DNA of 64,000 bases from Streptomyces halstedii (GCA_000720535.1 JOAZ01000008.1:124001-188000), one strand, 5' to 3'. Shown: positions 26,305 to 35,359, counted from the stretch's first letter. Translations and numbers: made by a program. Notes: generated from the sequence alone by a model not told the origin.

Positions 26305-27048
26305 GTGAACATGTCGACAACTGCCGTCCTGCGCTCGGAGTGGATCAAGGTCAGATCGGTGCGGTCAGTCTCCGGTTCACTCATAGCGGTGTTCGCCGCC
26401 ACCCTGCTTGTCACTCTGCTCGTGTTCCCGACCCTGGGGCAGGCCGAGGCGGACAAGCCGGACAACGACTCTCTCTTCTTCGCCTTCTACGCCCTGAACT
26501 TCGGGCAGATCGCAGCGATCAGCTTCGGTGCCACTGCCATGTCGGCCGAGTTCCTGAACGGCGCATTGCGGATATCCCTCTCCGCCGTCCCGAACCGTGA
26601 CCTCTTCTACGCCGCCAAGATGTCGGTGATCGGCTGTCTCGCCGTGGGGACGGGGCTGATCACCAGCCTCGGCACCTTCGTGGTCGGGCAGGCGTTCATG
26701 GGTGAGTACGCGGTCGGCCTGGGGGAGAGCGGGGCTCTCCGCGCGGTGGTCGGGGGCGGTATCTACCTCGCCCTGATGACGTTGGCGGCGGCAGGACTGA
26801 CGGCGCTGCTGCGGAGCGCGGTTGCAGTGCTTTCGCTTCTCGTACCGTTCGTGCTGATCGTGTCCTTCGTGGTCGGAGACGTCGCGGGAGGGGCGGCTCA
26901 GTACCTGCCGGACCGCGCCGGACAGCTGGTCCTCCACCAGACGACGGAAGGGAGTCTTGGGCCGTGGACGGGCCTTGCGGTGACCGGGGCCTGGGCGGGG
27001 CTCGCCCTGCTGGTCGGCTGGTGGGCCGTCCGCACCAGGGACGCCTGA
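26305..27048 (+). CDS. ABC-2 type transporter permease
   Basis: A 247-residue membrane protein with about six hydrophobic helices and the N-terminal STTAVLRSEWIKVRSVRS segment typical of ABC-2 permeases that pair with DrrA-like ATPases. GTG 26305 is the preferred start (GAAGGA eight bases upstream); ATG 26311 is two codons later. The conserved SAEFLNGALRISLSAVPNR stretch is in the first cytoplasmic loop. It functions with the preceding ATPase; the substrate is unknown. Confidence 0.9.
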   Translation: MNMSTTAVLRSEWIKVRSVRSVSGSLIAVFAATLLVTLLVFPTLGQAEADKPDNDSLFFAFYALNFGQIAAISFGATAMSAEFLNGALRISLSAVPNRDLFYAAKMSVIGCLAVGTGLITSLGTFVVGQAFMGEYAVGLGESGALRAVVGGGIYLALMTLAAAGLTALLRSAVAVLSLLVPFVLIVSFVVGDVAGGAAQYLPDRAGQLVLHQTTEGSLGPWTGLAVTGAWAGLALLVGWWAVRTRDA

Positions 27049-27381
27049 AGGGCGGCCGCACGAATGACCGCCGCTGGAAAGGCCGTTGTGGCCGACGCCC
27101 CGGCCGGCCGGTCAAGTCTCGCTCCTCCTCCTCTTCCTCCTTCGATTTAACTCCTCGCCCGACACTCATCGGGCCACCTGGTCGGGCTGGTGTCGGTATC
27201 TGGCCTGACTCCAGGGGACTCGCTGAAGAAAGGGGCCGCCCTTTGGGGGAGGTGCTCAAGGGACAAGGCCCTGGACGACACAGGACAAGTGGCCCAGGAC
27301 CGTGCCGTGCCGATGATCCCAGGACGTCCCTCCTGACCCCGGCGAGGGCCATATGTCAGTGGGAGAGGGTTTACTGACGGC
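27049..27381. other. Intergenic region with pyrimidine tract
   Basis: This 333-base gap has no convincing gene. It contains a CT-rich run (about 27120-27143) and a less GC-rich segment around 27140-27240. The promoter of the small downstream gene should be near 27330-27370. Confidence 0.4.
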
Positions 27382-27819
27382 ATGACCACGGCACATCACC
27401 TCCGCCTCATCGACGGGATACGCGCCAGGGAGTTCCCCTCGGAACGCACCGCGTCGGGCTCGGGGGCCAGCGGCCCCGGGTACCACACCGTGTACCTGCA
27501 CGGGGAGGAGGCACTGTGTGACGGCGACGAGGCGGAGCGAGTGGAACGGCGGGCGCAGTGCCGGGCAGAACACGATGCGCTGATCGCACTGCTCACACTG
27601 CGCTGGGGCGAACCCCAGGCCGTCAGTCTGTGGAGCGCGCGGGAGCGGATGCTCGCGGGGGAGGAGACACCGCAACCCTGGGCCGACGCGGTCGCTCGTG
27701 GCGCGTATCTCGCGATGTGGCGAATAGAGGACCGGTGGATCGCCGTGGCGTTCCACCCCGACGGTGAAGACCCCGGGTCCGACATGAGCGTGCTGGTGAC
27801 GGTGGTCGACCCGCCTTGA
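27382..27819 (+). CDS. Hypothetical protein, 145 aa
   Basis: I do not recognise this gene. The protein is soluble and acidic, begins MTTAHHLRLIDGIRAREF, and ends with a hydrophobic strand pattern (GAYLAMWRIEDRWIAVAF). Composition and codon use look like a real Streptomyces gene, with no competing frame. GGAGAGGG lies 12 bases upstream of the ATG. The length and alternating strands would fit a small immunity-type or SMI1-like fold, but I see no diagnostic motif. It converges on the mug-type gene. Confidence 0.65.
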   Translation: MTTAHHLRLIDGIRAREFPSERTASGSGASGPGYHTVYLHGEEALCDGDEAERVERRAQCRAEHDALIALLTLRWGEPQAVSLWSARERMLAGEETPQPWADAVARGAYLAMWRIEDRWIAVAFHPDGEDPGSDMSVLVTVVDPP

Positions 27820-27904
27820 CCACGGCTGCCGGTCGCGAACGCGCGCCACCGGGGTCCCGCCTCCGCCCAGCGCGGCATCTGATTCGGTGACGGGGCCGGG
27901 AGCC

Positions 27905-28453
27905 TCAGCCGGACAGGTCCTGGTCGACTGCCGCTCGCAGCCGGGCGTACTCGTCCGCCATCGTCGCCACCGTCCAGTGGGCGTTGAGACCACTCGGGTT
28001 GGGCAGTGCCCAGACGCGAGCTCCACCGATGGAACGCTCCTGGGGGCCGATGCGGGCACGGCGTTCGCCGAAGGCGGTGCGGTAGGCGGTGACGCCGACG
28101 ACGGCGAGCCAGCGGGGCCCCCACTCCGCCACCTTCGCCGCGAGCGTGCGCCCGCCCTCGCGGTATTCCTCCGCGCTCAGCTCGTCCGCCCTGGCTGTGG
28201 CCCTGGCCACCACGTTGGTGATGCCCAGCCCGTATCCCAGCAGCTCGTCCTGCTCCGCCGGCCGAAGCCGCCTCGGCGTGAAACCCGACAGATGCAGCAC
28301 CGGCCAGAACCGGTTGCCGGGATGGGCGAAATGGTGGCCGGTGGCGCCGGTCGTCAGGCTCGGGTTGATGCCGCAGAACAGCACGCGCAAGCCGCCCGTG
28401 GCCACGTCGGGCACGACGCGGTCACGGGCGGCCTGGAGCTCCTCGGGAGTCAT
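27905..28453 (-). CDS. mug: G/U mismatch-specific uracil-DNA glycosylase (Mug/TDG type)
   Basis: A 182-residue member of uracil-DNA glycosylase family 2. It has the catalytic-loop motif CGINPSLTTGATGHHFAHPG, in which the Asn activates water in Mug, the substrate-recognition NPSGLNAHW near the C terminus, and the intervening WLAVVGVTAYRTAF core. It excises uracil or ethenocytosine opposite G during base-excision repair. ATG 28453 follows purB on the same strand by 19 bases, so the two are probably cotranscribed. Confidence 0.9.
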   Translation of the reverse strand: MTPEELQAARDRVVPDVATGGLRVLFCGINPSLTTGATGHHFAHPGNRFWPVLHLSGFTPRRLRPAEQDELLGYGLGITNVVARATARADELSAEEYREGGRTLAAKVAEWGPRWLAVVGVTAYRTAFGERRARIGPQERSIGGARVWALPNPSGLNAHWTVATMADEYARLRAAVDQDLSG

Positions 28454-28472
28454 CGGACAGCGGAAGGGGACG

Positions 28473-29915
28473 TCAGAGGATCGACCCCGGCGTGTAGCCG
28501 GCCGCTTCCGGGTACTCCTCGGTGATCTTCTCGATCCGCGACACCAGCGCGGTGACCTGGTCGCCCGCGGCACCGGTGAAGGAGAGCTTGTCCGCCATCA
28601 GGGCGTCCAACTGCGGTCGGTCGAGCGGGATACGGGCATCCGCCGCCAGCTTGTCCAGCAGTTCGTTGCGTTCGGCGCCCTGCTCCCGCATCGCCAGCGC
28701 CGAGGCCACCGCGTGCTCCTTGATGGCCTCATGGGCGACCTCGCGGCCGACCCCGGCCCGCACCGCCGCCATCAGAACCTTGGTCGTCGCGAGGAACGGC
28801 AGGTAACGGTCCAGCTCGCGCGCCACGACCGCGGGGAACGCACCGAACTCGTCGAGCACGGTGAGGAAGGTCTCCAGCAGCCCGTCGAACGCGAAGAAGG
28901 CGTCCGGAAGCGCCACCCGGCGGACCACGGAACAGGACACGTCGCCCTCGTTCCACTGGTCGCCCGCCAGCTCGCCGGTCATCGACGCGTAGCCGCGCAG
29001 GATCACCATCAGGCCGTTCACACGCTCGCAGGAGCGGGTGTTCATCTTGTGCGGCATCGCCGACGACCCGACCTGGCCCGGCTTGAAGCCCTCGGTCACC
29101 AACTCGTGCCCGGCCATCAGCCGGATCGTCTTGGCGACCGACGAGGGCGCGGCGGCCAGCTGCACCAGCGCCGTCACCACGTCGTAGTCGAGGGAGCGGG
29201 GGTAGACCTGGCCGACGGAGGTGAAGGAGTGCGCGAAGCCGAGGTGCCCGGCGATGCGCTGCTCCAGGTCCGCGAGCTTGTCGGCGTCGCCGCCGAGCAG
29301 GTCCAGCATGTCCTGCGCCGTACCCACGGGGCCCTTGATGCCGCGCAGCGGATACCGGTCCAGCAGGTCTTCCAGTCGTCCGTGGGCCACCAGCAGCTCG
29401 TCCGCGGCGGTCGCGAAGCGCTTGCCCAGTGTCGTGGCCTGCGCGGCCACATTGTGCGAGCGGCCCGCGACGACCAGCTCGCGGTACTCGGCGGCCAGCC
29501 TGCCGAGGCGTGCCAGGACCGACACGGTACGGTCGCGCACCAGCTCCAGCGAGAGCCGGATCTGCAGCTGCTCGACGTTCTCGGTCAGGTCCCGGGAGGT
29601 CATGCCCTTGTGTACCTGCTCATGGCCGGCGAGGGCGTTGAACTCCTCGATCCGGGCCTTCACGTCATGCCGCGTGACCTTCTCGCGCTCGGCGATCGAG
29701 GCCAGGTCGACCTGGTCGACCACCCGTTCGTAGTCGGCCAGCGCGGCGTCCGGCACCTCGATCCCGAGGTCCTTCTGAGCGCGCAGCACCGCCAGCCACA
29801 GCCGGCGTTCCAGCTTCACCTTCTGCTCGGGGGACCAGAGGACGGCCAGCTCCGTGGAGGCATAGCGGCCGGCCAGGACATTAGGGATGCGAGGCTTCGC
29901 AGACACAGCAGTCAC
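28473..29915 (-). CDS. purB: Adenylosuccinate lyase
   Basis: A 480-residue enzyme of the fumarase/aspartase superfamily that makes AICAR and AMP, releasing fumarate, in purine synthesis. Seen: GMTSRDLTENVEQLQ, the catalytic histidine region AGRSHNVAAQATT, and the superfamily signature GSSAMPHKMNTRSCERV. Length and C terminus are normal for actinobacteria. The start is placed at GTG 29915; a second GTG three codons on (29906) is equally compatible and immediately precedes the conserved SAKPRIPNVLAGRYAS. Confidence 0.96.
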   Translation of the reverse strand: MTAVSAKPRIPNVLAGRYASTELAVLWSPEQKVKLERRLWLAVLRAQKDLGIEVPDAALADYERVVDQVDLASIAEREKVTRHDVKARIEEFNALAGHEQVHKGMTSRDLTENVEQLQIRLSLELVRDRTVSVLARLGRLAAEYRELVVAGRSHNVAAQATTLGKRFATAADELLVAHGRLEDLLDRYPLRGIKGPVGTAQDMLDLLGGDADKLADLEQRIAGHLGFAHSFTSVGQVYPRSLDYDVVTALVQLAAAPSSVAKTIRLMAGHELVTEGFKPGQVGSSAMPHKMNTRSCERVNGLMVILRGYASMTGELAGDQWNEGDVSCSVVRRVALPDAFFAFDGLLETFLTVLDEFGAFPAVVARELDRYLPFLATTKVLMAAVRAGVGREVAHEAIKEHAVASALAMREQGAERNELLDKLAADARIPLDRPQLDALMADKLSFTGAAGDQVTALVSRIEKITEEYPEAAGYTPGSIL

Positions 29916-30164
29916 GTGTCCGGAGTTTACCGGGCATCCACACAGGCTCCGAACCGTCTGCAAGGTGTAGGAACCTCCAGGTCAGAGGGTGCACGTCACA
30001 CTCGTGGCACCACCGTCCCCACGTATCCGCACCAGCCGTCGCGCACCGGTGAGGACCTGGTGGAGGCGACGTCGCCACCGTGCCGCCTGACGTGTTGGGC
30101 CCCCGTGCCCGCCTCCCGGCGCCACTCCCGCACGGCGGCCGACCCCCGGGACCTCTCCCGACGG

Positions 30165-30656
30165 TCAGCTGTGCGGGTCCCGCTGGGCGAGCTGGATGTC
30201 CATGGCGTCACGCAGGTCCGAGAGCAGTGTCTCGAATTGGTTCAGCAGCTCGGGCGGGTACTCGGCCAGCAGCGTGTCCAGGCGTTCAGCGAGCGGGGTG
30301 AAGAAGGCGTCGGCGCGTTCCTGGATGTGAGCGCTGCCGCGCAGCGTGACGACGCGGCGGTCGGTGTTCTCGCGGCTGCGGACGATGTGTCCGGCCTCTT
30401 CGAGCCGGTTCAGGAGTGCGGTGGTAGCGGCGGGGGACAGCGAGATCCGGCCACTGAGCCGCGCGGGGGACAGCGGGGTGTCGCGTTCTTCGGCGGCGAG
30501 GATCTCCAGCAGCGCGACGGCGTCGGTGGAGTGCAGGCCGAGCCAGGCGGCGAAGCGGTGGCTGAACTCCTTGTACTGGACGCCGTAGGCCCTGAGCCCC
30601 TCCAGGAGTTGCTCCCGCTGCGTCACGACGCTGCCAGACACCGGTTTCCCCGCCAT
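30165..30656 (-). CDS. MarR family transcriptional regulator
   Basis: A 163-residue MarR protein with a winged helix (about 55-115): ISLSPAATTALLNRLEEAGH recognition helix and RSRENTDRRVVTLR wing. The N terminus MAGKPVSGS at 30656 is assumed; the frame remains open upstream through the promoter of the divergent gene. It is transcribed divergently from a DHA2-family efflux pump across 112 bases that contain a palindrome at the pump promoter, the standard arrangement of a drug-responsive repressor and its target. Confidence 0.9.
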   Translation of the reverse strand: MAGKPVSGSVVTQREQLLEGLRAYGVQYKEFSHRFAAWLGLHSTDAVALLEILAAEERDTPLSPARLSGRISLSPAATTALLNRLEEAGHIVRSRENTDRRVVTLRGSAHIQERADAFFTPLAERLDTLLAEYPPELLNQFETLLSDLRDAMDIQLAQRDPHS

Positions 30657-30704
30657 GTGCTGCCGCCTTCCCGTCGCCTCTGCCGTCCGAACTGCCGACT
30701 CGCT

Positions 30705-30750
30705 TTGACAATCTACCGACACCAGCATAATTCTAGGATGGAATAATTCC
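30705..30750 (+). promoter_or_regulatory. Efflux-pump promoter with MarR-type operator
   Basis: A consensus -35 TTGACA (30705-30710) is followed after 15 bases by CATAAT (30726-30731). GGAATAATTCC (30740-30750), a near-perfect palindrome around the expected transcription start, is a good candidate operator for the divergent MarR protein, as binding would block the promoter. Confidence 0.6.
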
Positions 30751-30768
30751 ACCATGGAAGGAACTGGG

Positions 30769-32400
30769 ATGCGTAGCCCGTCCCCCACCCGCCGCTGGCT
30801 CGGCCTGATCGCCATCGCGCTCGGGGTGGCACTGATCGTGGTGGACACCACGATCGTCAACGTGATCGTCCCCTCGCTCGTCGAAGACCTCGACGCCACC
30901 TCGGCCCAGGCGCAGTGGGTCCAGGAGTCCTATGCCATCGTCTTCGCGGCGCTGCTGCTGCTGACCGGCCGGCTCGCGGACATCTTCGGCGCCCGCCGGG
31001 TCTTCGTCATCGGCGCCGTACTGTTCGGCGCGACCAGCGTCCTCGCCGGACTGGCGCCCGGCAGCGGCCTGCTCATCCTGGCCCGCTTCCTGCAGGGGGC
31101 GAGCGCGGCCATGCTCCTGCCGACGTCGCTGTCTCTGCTGAAGGCGACCTTCACCGGCAAGGCGCGCGGGCAGGCCTTCGCCGTCTGGGGCTCAACCATC
31201 GGTGCGGCCGCCGCGCTCGGTCCGGTGCTCGGCGGGTGGCTTGCCGAGCACGTCTCCTGGCGCTGGGCCTTCGGCATCAACGTGCCTCTCTCGGTGCTCG
31301 TCGTCGCCGGCGTCCTGCTGTGCATCGCGCCCTCGCCCCGCACTCGCGGGCGTATCGACGTACCCGGCGGTCTGCTGTCCGTGATCAGTCTCGGTCTGCT
31401 CGCATTCGGTCTCGTCGAGGGGCGTTCCTACGGCTGGTTCGTCAGCATTCGCCCCCTGAAGCTGTTCGGCCTCACGTGGGACGGCGGACCGTCGCCGGTC
31501 CTTGTGGCCCTGGTGCTGTCCGTCCTCGCGATGGGCGTCTTCGTCCGGCGCCAGTTGTCCCTCGGCCGGAGCGGGGACAGCTCCAAGGTGCTGATGGACG
31601 TGAGCCTGTTCTCGATCTCCTCGTTCCGGGGCGGCAACATCGCGACCCTGATCATCGGAATCGGCGAGTTCGGCATCGTCGCGGTGCTTCCGCTGTGGCT
31701 GCAGTTCACGCTCGGCTACAGCGCCTTGCAGGCGGGTCTCGCCCTTGTACCCGTCGCCATCGGCAGTTTCGTCGCCAGCGGTGCGAGTTTCGGCATGGCC
31801 GCCAAGGTCACCCCGCTCGCCATGCTCCGTGTCGGTCTGGCTCTGGAGGTCGTCGGGCTTGCCGGCATCGGACTGGTCGCCTCGCCGGACAGCTCATGGT
31901 GGCCGGTCTCGCTGGTGCTGTTCCTGTACGGCATCGGTGTCGGTTTCGCGACTGCCCAGGTCACCAACGTCGTCCTCAACGATGTCCCGGAGCACAGCTC
32001 CGGCCAGGCGTCCGGCGTCCAGAGCGCTTTCCGTCAGTTGGGCTCCGCCATGGGCATCGCCCTTCTGACCACGGTGTTCTTCACCACGCTCGGCACCAAG
32101 CTGCACGGCCGTCTCGCCGATGCGGGCCTCTCCGCCGCGCAGTCCGACAAGCTCACCAGCGTGGTCACCGACAGCGCCGGGGCCGCCATCGGCCCCCTGG
32201 CCGACCATCCGCAGACCGCCCCTGTGGCCGAGGCCGCGCGAGCCGCGATGACCGACGGTGTCGTACTCGGCGGCTACATCGCGGCGGCCTTCGTCGCTCT
32301 GGGGCTCCTGGCCTCCCTGCTCATCCCCTCCACCCCCATCCGGTCCACCGACGACGACGCCGACCCGGCCCCTGTGGAGGCGGAACCCGCACACCCCTGA
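30769..32400 (+). CDS. MFS transporter, DHA2 (EmrB/QacA) family
   Basis: A 543-residue integral membrane protein with about 14 helices. Typical DHA2 motifs are present: LIVVDTTIVNVIVPSL in helix 1, WVQESYAIVFAALLLLTGRL, motif A DIFGARRVF and motif C-like GPVLGGWL. Export of hydrophobic drugs or antiseptics by proton antiport is the family role. ATG 30769 is preferred because GGAAGGA (30757-30763) lies just upstream; ATG 30754 is in frame. It is controlled, most likely, by the divergent MarR protein. Confidence 0.92.
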   Translation: MRSPSPTRRWLGLIAIALGVALIVVDTTIVNVIVPSLVEDLDATSAQAQWVQESYAIVFAALLLLTGRLADIFGARRVFVIGAVLFGATSVLAGLAPGSGLLILARFLQGASAAMLLPTSLSLLKATFTGKARGQAFAVWGSTIGAAAALGPVLGGWLAEHVSWRWAFGINVPLSVLVVAGVLLCIAPSPRTRGRIDVPGGLLSVISLGLLAFGLVEGRSYGWFVSIRPLKLFGLTWDGGPSPVLVALVLSVLAMGVFVRRQLSLGRSGDSSKVLMDVSLFSISSFRGGNIATLIIGIGEFGIVAVLPLWLQFTLGYSALQAGLALVPVAIGSFVASGASFGMAAKVTPLAMLRVGLALEVVGLAGIGLVASPDSSWWPVSLVLFLYGIGVGFATAQVTNVVLNDVPEHSSGQASGVQSAFRQLGSAMGIALLTTVFFTTLGTKLHGRLADAGLSAAQSDKLTSVVTDSAGAAIGPLADHPQTAPVAEAARAAMTDGVVLGGYIAAAFVALGLLASLLIPSTPIRSTDDDADPAPVEAEPAHP

Positions 32401-32474
32401 GCGCCGCACCCCAGCCTCGCGGTTACTGACCGGTCGCGTAGGCCCGGCACCGCGAGACGATCGGCCCCGCGGAG

Positions 32475-32857
32475 TGGGTACGTACCGACGTGCTCCGCCC
32501 GTTCGAGTTGTCCGTCCTCGCCCGTGCGAGCGTCCCCGCCCGCCAGGCGGCCCGAGCCCGGTAGGCCGGGCCGCTGAAGGGCCGGGATCCGCGGCGGGCC
32601 GGCCGGACCGTGAAGGACCCGGTGCACCTCCGCCGGGCGGTCGTGGTGCTGACGTCCGCCCGGGGGCAGACGGCCAAGGACGTCACCGTGCGGGTGCAGC
32701 CCGGCGAGGACCAGCCGACAGCGACATCGGGCTGGTCCTCCTGCCGATCTGCGGTTCCCGGTCGGACTGGATCGAGGCCGAGTTTGCGGCCCTGCGCTGC
32801 CTCTCCCCCGACTCACCGGTCCGGTCGGGGACCGATGACCCAGCCGAGGCTGCGTGA
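32475..32857 (+). pseudogene. IS630-family transposase remnant
   Basis: Conceptual translation gives WVRTDVLRPFELSVLARA, then a TAG stop at 32562-32564, then KDPVHLRRAVVVLTSARGQT, in one frame. After a frame change it gives LVLLPICGSRSDWIEAEFAA, ending PDSPVRSGTDDPAEAA at the stop 32855-32857. The first parts match the N-terminal half of IS630-type transposases. The last matches their C terminus (normally LPTYGSWLNWIEAEFAALRYF). The catalytic middle has been deleted. I could not see terminal inverted repeats. It is a dead insertion-sequence fragment on the left side of the arsenic region. Confidence 0.65.
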
Positions 32858-32869
32858 CAAGCCGCTGGA

Positions 32870-33285
32870 GGGAGGAGGCTATGAGGTCGCGGTCCACCGT
32901 GAGGGTGTCGCGGTCCGGCGGAGGCGGCTTCCGAGTGGCCGCAGATCAGTCGAGTCAGATGCTGCTCGTGGGACGGGTCCTCGTGGTCCGGCCCGGCGGC
33001 CGTGATGACGGACACCAGCTCGTTGGGCCCGTAGGTCCCCGACATACTCGGGGTTCTCGTAGTCGATACGGGAGGACACCCGGCCGTCCCTGTAGTGGTA
33101 CGCCTTGGGCCGTGCGCTCTGCCGATGCGGGGACAGGACTCGAACACCACCAGCCCGGCTCCGGCAGGGCACAGCGTGCGGTGGTCGATCGGGTCGCAGC
33201 CGTCACGGGTTGTGCATGTGGTGTACGACTTCCCCCGCTCACCAGGGGCGATGTCGCCGCACCGTAACCGACGCCACTGACACCC
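32870..33285 (-). pseudogene. Frameshifted CxxC-containing hypothetical gene
   Basis: Reading the minus strand, CGDIAPGERGKSYTTCTTRD and GLVVFESCP lie in one frame. KAYHYRDGRVSSRIDYENPE continues in the next, and GPNELVSVITAAGPDHEDP returns to the first. The joins fall at CCCC and GGGG runs (near 33137 and 33043), about 90 bases apart. The pieces look like one soluble protein with paired cysteines, but no intact frame or start codon exists. I do not recognise the family. Either a decayed gene or two homopolymer errors would explain it; the adjacent IS remnant favours decay. Confidence 0.4.
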
Positions 33286-33511
33286 CTCGCGAGCTGCGGC
33301 GCGCTGCTTCAACGGCCCCTTGACGCACACTTCTTGACGCCTCGTTCACCAGTCGCTCCAGTCCGCGGCCCGGCGGGACCGAGCCGCTGATGGCCGGGTG
33401 CGACGACCGCGTGCCCGCCAGGGCGGGTGGCCGGGTGGCTTGACCGGTTGGAGACGGGAAGGCCGGGGGACACCGGTCGCGGACCGCCCTGGAAGGTCGT
33501 AGACAGGGAGT

Positions 33512-33697
33512 ATGAGCGAGAACGAGATGTCATGGCGGCCGGGTGAGGTCGTGCCGGACAGCGGGATCTACGCGTGCGACTGCGGTGCCGGACACCACTG
33601 GAGTACGGACGTGAAGGGCCACCGCTTTCCGCCTCTGCCTTCCGGCTGCACCGGTCGTACCTGGTCGCTGCGCACCCAGGCGCACCCTGGCACCTGA
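33512..33697 (+). CDS. Small YjzC-like / zinc-ribbon-like protein, 61 aa
   Basis: The short protein has the pattern RPGEVVPDSGIYACDCGAG and later HRFPPLPSGCTGRTW. This is the pGEivP.SGiY...G..FPPtP..G layout of small YjzC-like proteins, here with CDCG and a later cysteine that could form a small metal site. AGGGAG lies directly before the ATG with poor spacing, so expression is uncertain. It stands alone between decayed DNA and the arsO-like gene. The function is unknown. Confidence 0.55.
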   Translation: MSENEMSWRPGEVVPDSGIYACDCGAGHHWSTDVKGHRFPPLPSGCTGRTWSLRTQAHPGT

Positions 33698-33854
33698 CCC
33701 GTGGTTCTGAGGACCTCGTCCGGCCGGTCGCTGCCCGCCCAGGCGTGCGAAGCCGGTCCGGCCGAGGCGCGCCGCCGGGCGGAGAGCGCGGCGCGGGGCC
33801 GCGCCCGGACCCCCGTTCCGGTCGCCGCCCCGTACGCGGGGATGTCGGGGCCGG

Positions 33855-35255
33855 TCACGAGCCGCAGCAGCCGTCCGACGCAGCCACGTCGGCGACCTCG
33901 GCGTCGGCCGGTGCGCCGACGCCGAGCCTCACCAGGGCCGGTTCCGGCGCCGCGCAGCAGCCTGTGGCGTCGGTCCGGGCGGCCGCCGCGTCGTCGAAGA
34001 GACCGGCCCCGCCACAGACCCCGGTCTCGGGGAGGACCAGCTCGACGCGGTCGGCGGCCTCCAGGTCACCGGCGATCGCGGCGGCGACGGAGCGCACCTG
34101 CTCGTAACCGGTTGCGGCCAGGAACGTCGGGGCGCGGCCGTAGGACTTCATGCCGACCAGGTAGAACCCTGTCTCCGGGTGGGAGAGTTCGCCGTGGCCG
34201 TGGGGGTAGACCGTGCCGCAGGAGTGCTGGTTGGGGTCGATCAGCGGGGCCAGCTCGGTCGGCGCCTGGAGGCGCTCGTCGAGGCCCAGGCGGATCTCGG
34301 AGAGGAAGGAGAGGTCGGGGCGCGTTCCGGTGAGGACGACGACCTCGTCCACCGGGGCCGTCGTCCGGCCGTCTTCGCCGACCAGGACCACGCGGCCGTC
34401 GCCGGCGCGCTCGACGGCCTCGGTGCGGAAGCCGGTGACGGCGTCGGCGTGGCCGTCGTCCACGGCGGCCTTCGCGGCCAGGCCGAGAGCGCCGCGCGCC
34501 GGAAGCTGGTCTGCGCTGCCGCCGCCGAAGGTGGAACCGCTGATGCCGCGGCGCAGGAGCCACACCGTGTGTGTGCCGGGTTCGTCCTTCGCGAGGCCGG
34601 CGAGGGCGGCGAGCGCGGTGAAGGCGGAGGCACCGGAGCCGATGACGGCGGTGCGCCTGCCCGCGTACCGGGCGCGGACGGCCGGGTCCCTGAGGTCGGG
34701 GACGCGGTAGGTGATCCGGTCGGCGGCGGCCTTCTCGCCGAGGGCGGGCAGACCGCTGCCGCCCGCCGGGGACGGTGTGGACCAGGTGCCCGAGGCATCG
34801 ACGACGGCGCGGGCGAAGACGCGCTCCTCACGTCCGTCGGCGTGGGTGACGTGCACGACGAACGCCTGCTCGTCCCGGCCGGCGTCCACGATCCGGTCGC
34901 GGCCGGCGCGTGAGACGCCGGTGACCCGGGCGCCGAGTCGTACCCGGTCGCCGAGGACGTCGGCGAGCGGCTGGAGGTACTGCTCGGCCCAGTCCCCGCC
35001 GGAGGGGCAGGTGTCCGGGTCGGGCCGGGTCCAGCCGGTGGGAGCCAGCAGCTTCTCGGCGGCCGGGTCGACGACCTCGCCCCAGGCCGAGAAGAGGCGT
35101 ACGTGCGCCCACTCCCGTACGGCGGTGGCGGCGGCGGGCCCGGCCTCCAGGACGAGCGGGCGCAGGCCGTGCTCGACGAGGTGGGCGGCGGCGGCGAGAC
35201 CGGCCGGACCCGCGCCGATGACAACGACCGGCAGGTCCGGGGTGGTGGTGGTCAT
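33855..35255 (-). CDS. arsO: ArsO-type flavin-dependent oxidoreductase with Cys-rich tail
   Basis: A 466-residue FAD/NAD(P)H protein: N-terminal Rossmann motif VVVIGAGPAGLAAAAHLVEH, a second nucleotide-binding motif AVIGSGASAFTALAALAG near 200, and VVLTGTRPDLSFLSEIRL. It resembles the flavin monooxygenase encoded as arsO in Streptomyces arsenic clusters. The last 60 residues carry GVCGGAGLFD, GCCAAPEP and the terminal GCCGS, cysteine pairs suitable for binding As(III). ATG 35255 follows GGAGGA. It is divergent from arsR, sharing an operator region. Its biochemical role is unproven; arsenite oxidation or thiol-arsenical chemistry is possible. Confidence 0.75.
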   Translation of the reverse strand: MTTTTPDLPVVVIGAGPAGLAAAAHLVEHGLRPLVLEAGPAAATAVREWAHVRLFSAWGEVVDPAAEKLLAPTGWTRPDPDTCPSGGDWAEQYLQPLADVLGDRVRLGARVTGVSRAGRDRIVDAGRDEQAFVVHVTHADGREERVFARAVVDASGTWSTPSPAGGSGLPALGEKAAADRITYRVPDLRDPAVRARYAGRRTAVIGSGASAFTALAALAGLAKDEPGTHTVWLLRRGISGSTFGGGSADQLPARGALGLAAKAAVDDGHADAVTGFRTEAVERAGDGRVVLVGEDGRTTAPVDEVVVLTGTRPDLSFLSEIRLGLDERLQAPTELAPLIDPNQHSCGTVYPHGHGELSHPETGFYLVGMKSYGRAPTFLAATGYEQVRSVAAAIAGDLEAADRVELVLPETGVCGGAGLFDDAAAARTDATGCCAAPEPALVRLGVGAPADAEVADVAASDGCCGS

Positions 35256-35308
35256 GGGGTGATGTCCTCCGGGAGAGAGGCGGCACGTCCGGCCGCTGTT
35301 TCGATCAC

Positions 35309-35358
35309 TGTCTATATAGGGACCTTGCCACCGGTATTGATGGGTGTCAACATAGACA
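35309..35358. promoter_or_regulatory. arsO/arsR divergent promoter with inverted repeat
   Basis: TGTCTAT (35309-35315) and ATAGACA (35352-35358) are exact complements 36 bases apart in the 104-base gap between arsO and arsR. The right arm directly abuts the arsR ATG. ArsR binding here would repress both genes. arsR has no visible ribosome-binding site, so its message may be leaderless. Confidence 0.5.
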
Positions 35359-35359
35359 T

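Noticed and set aside
27382..27819. Toxin or immunity protein identity for the 145-aa hypothetical
   Set aside because: The size would allow it, but no diagnostic motif or partner gene is visible.
28089..30746. 885-codon plus-strand frame opposite mug, purB and marR
   Set aside because: It spans three well-supported genes on the other strand and has no protein-family signal.
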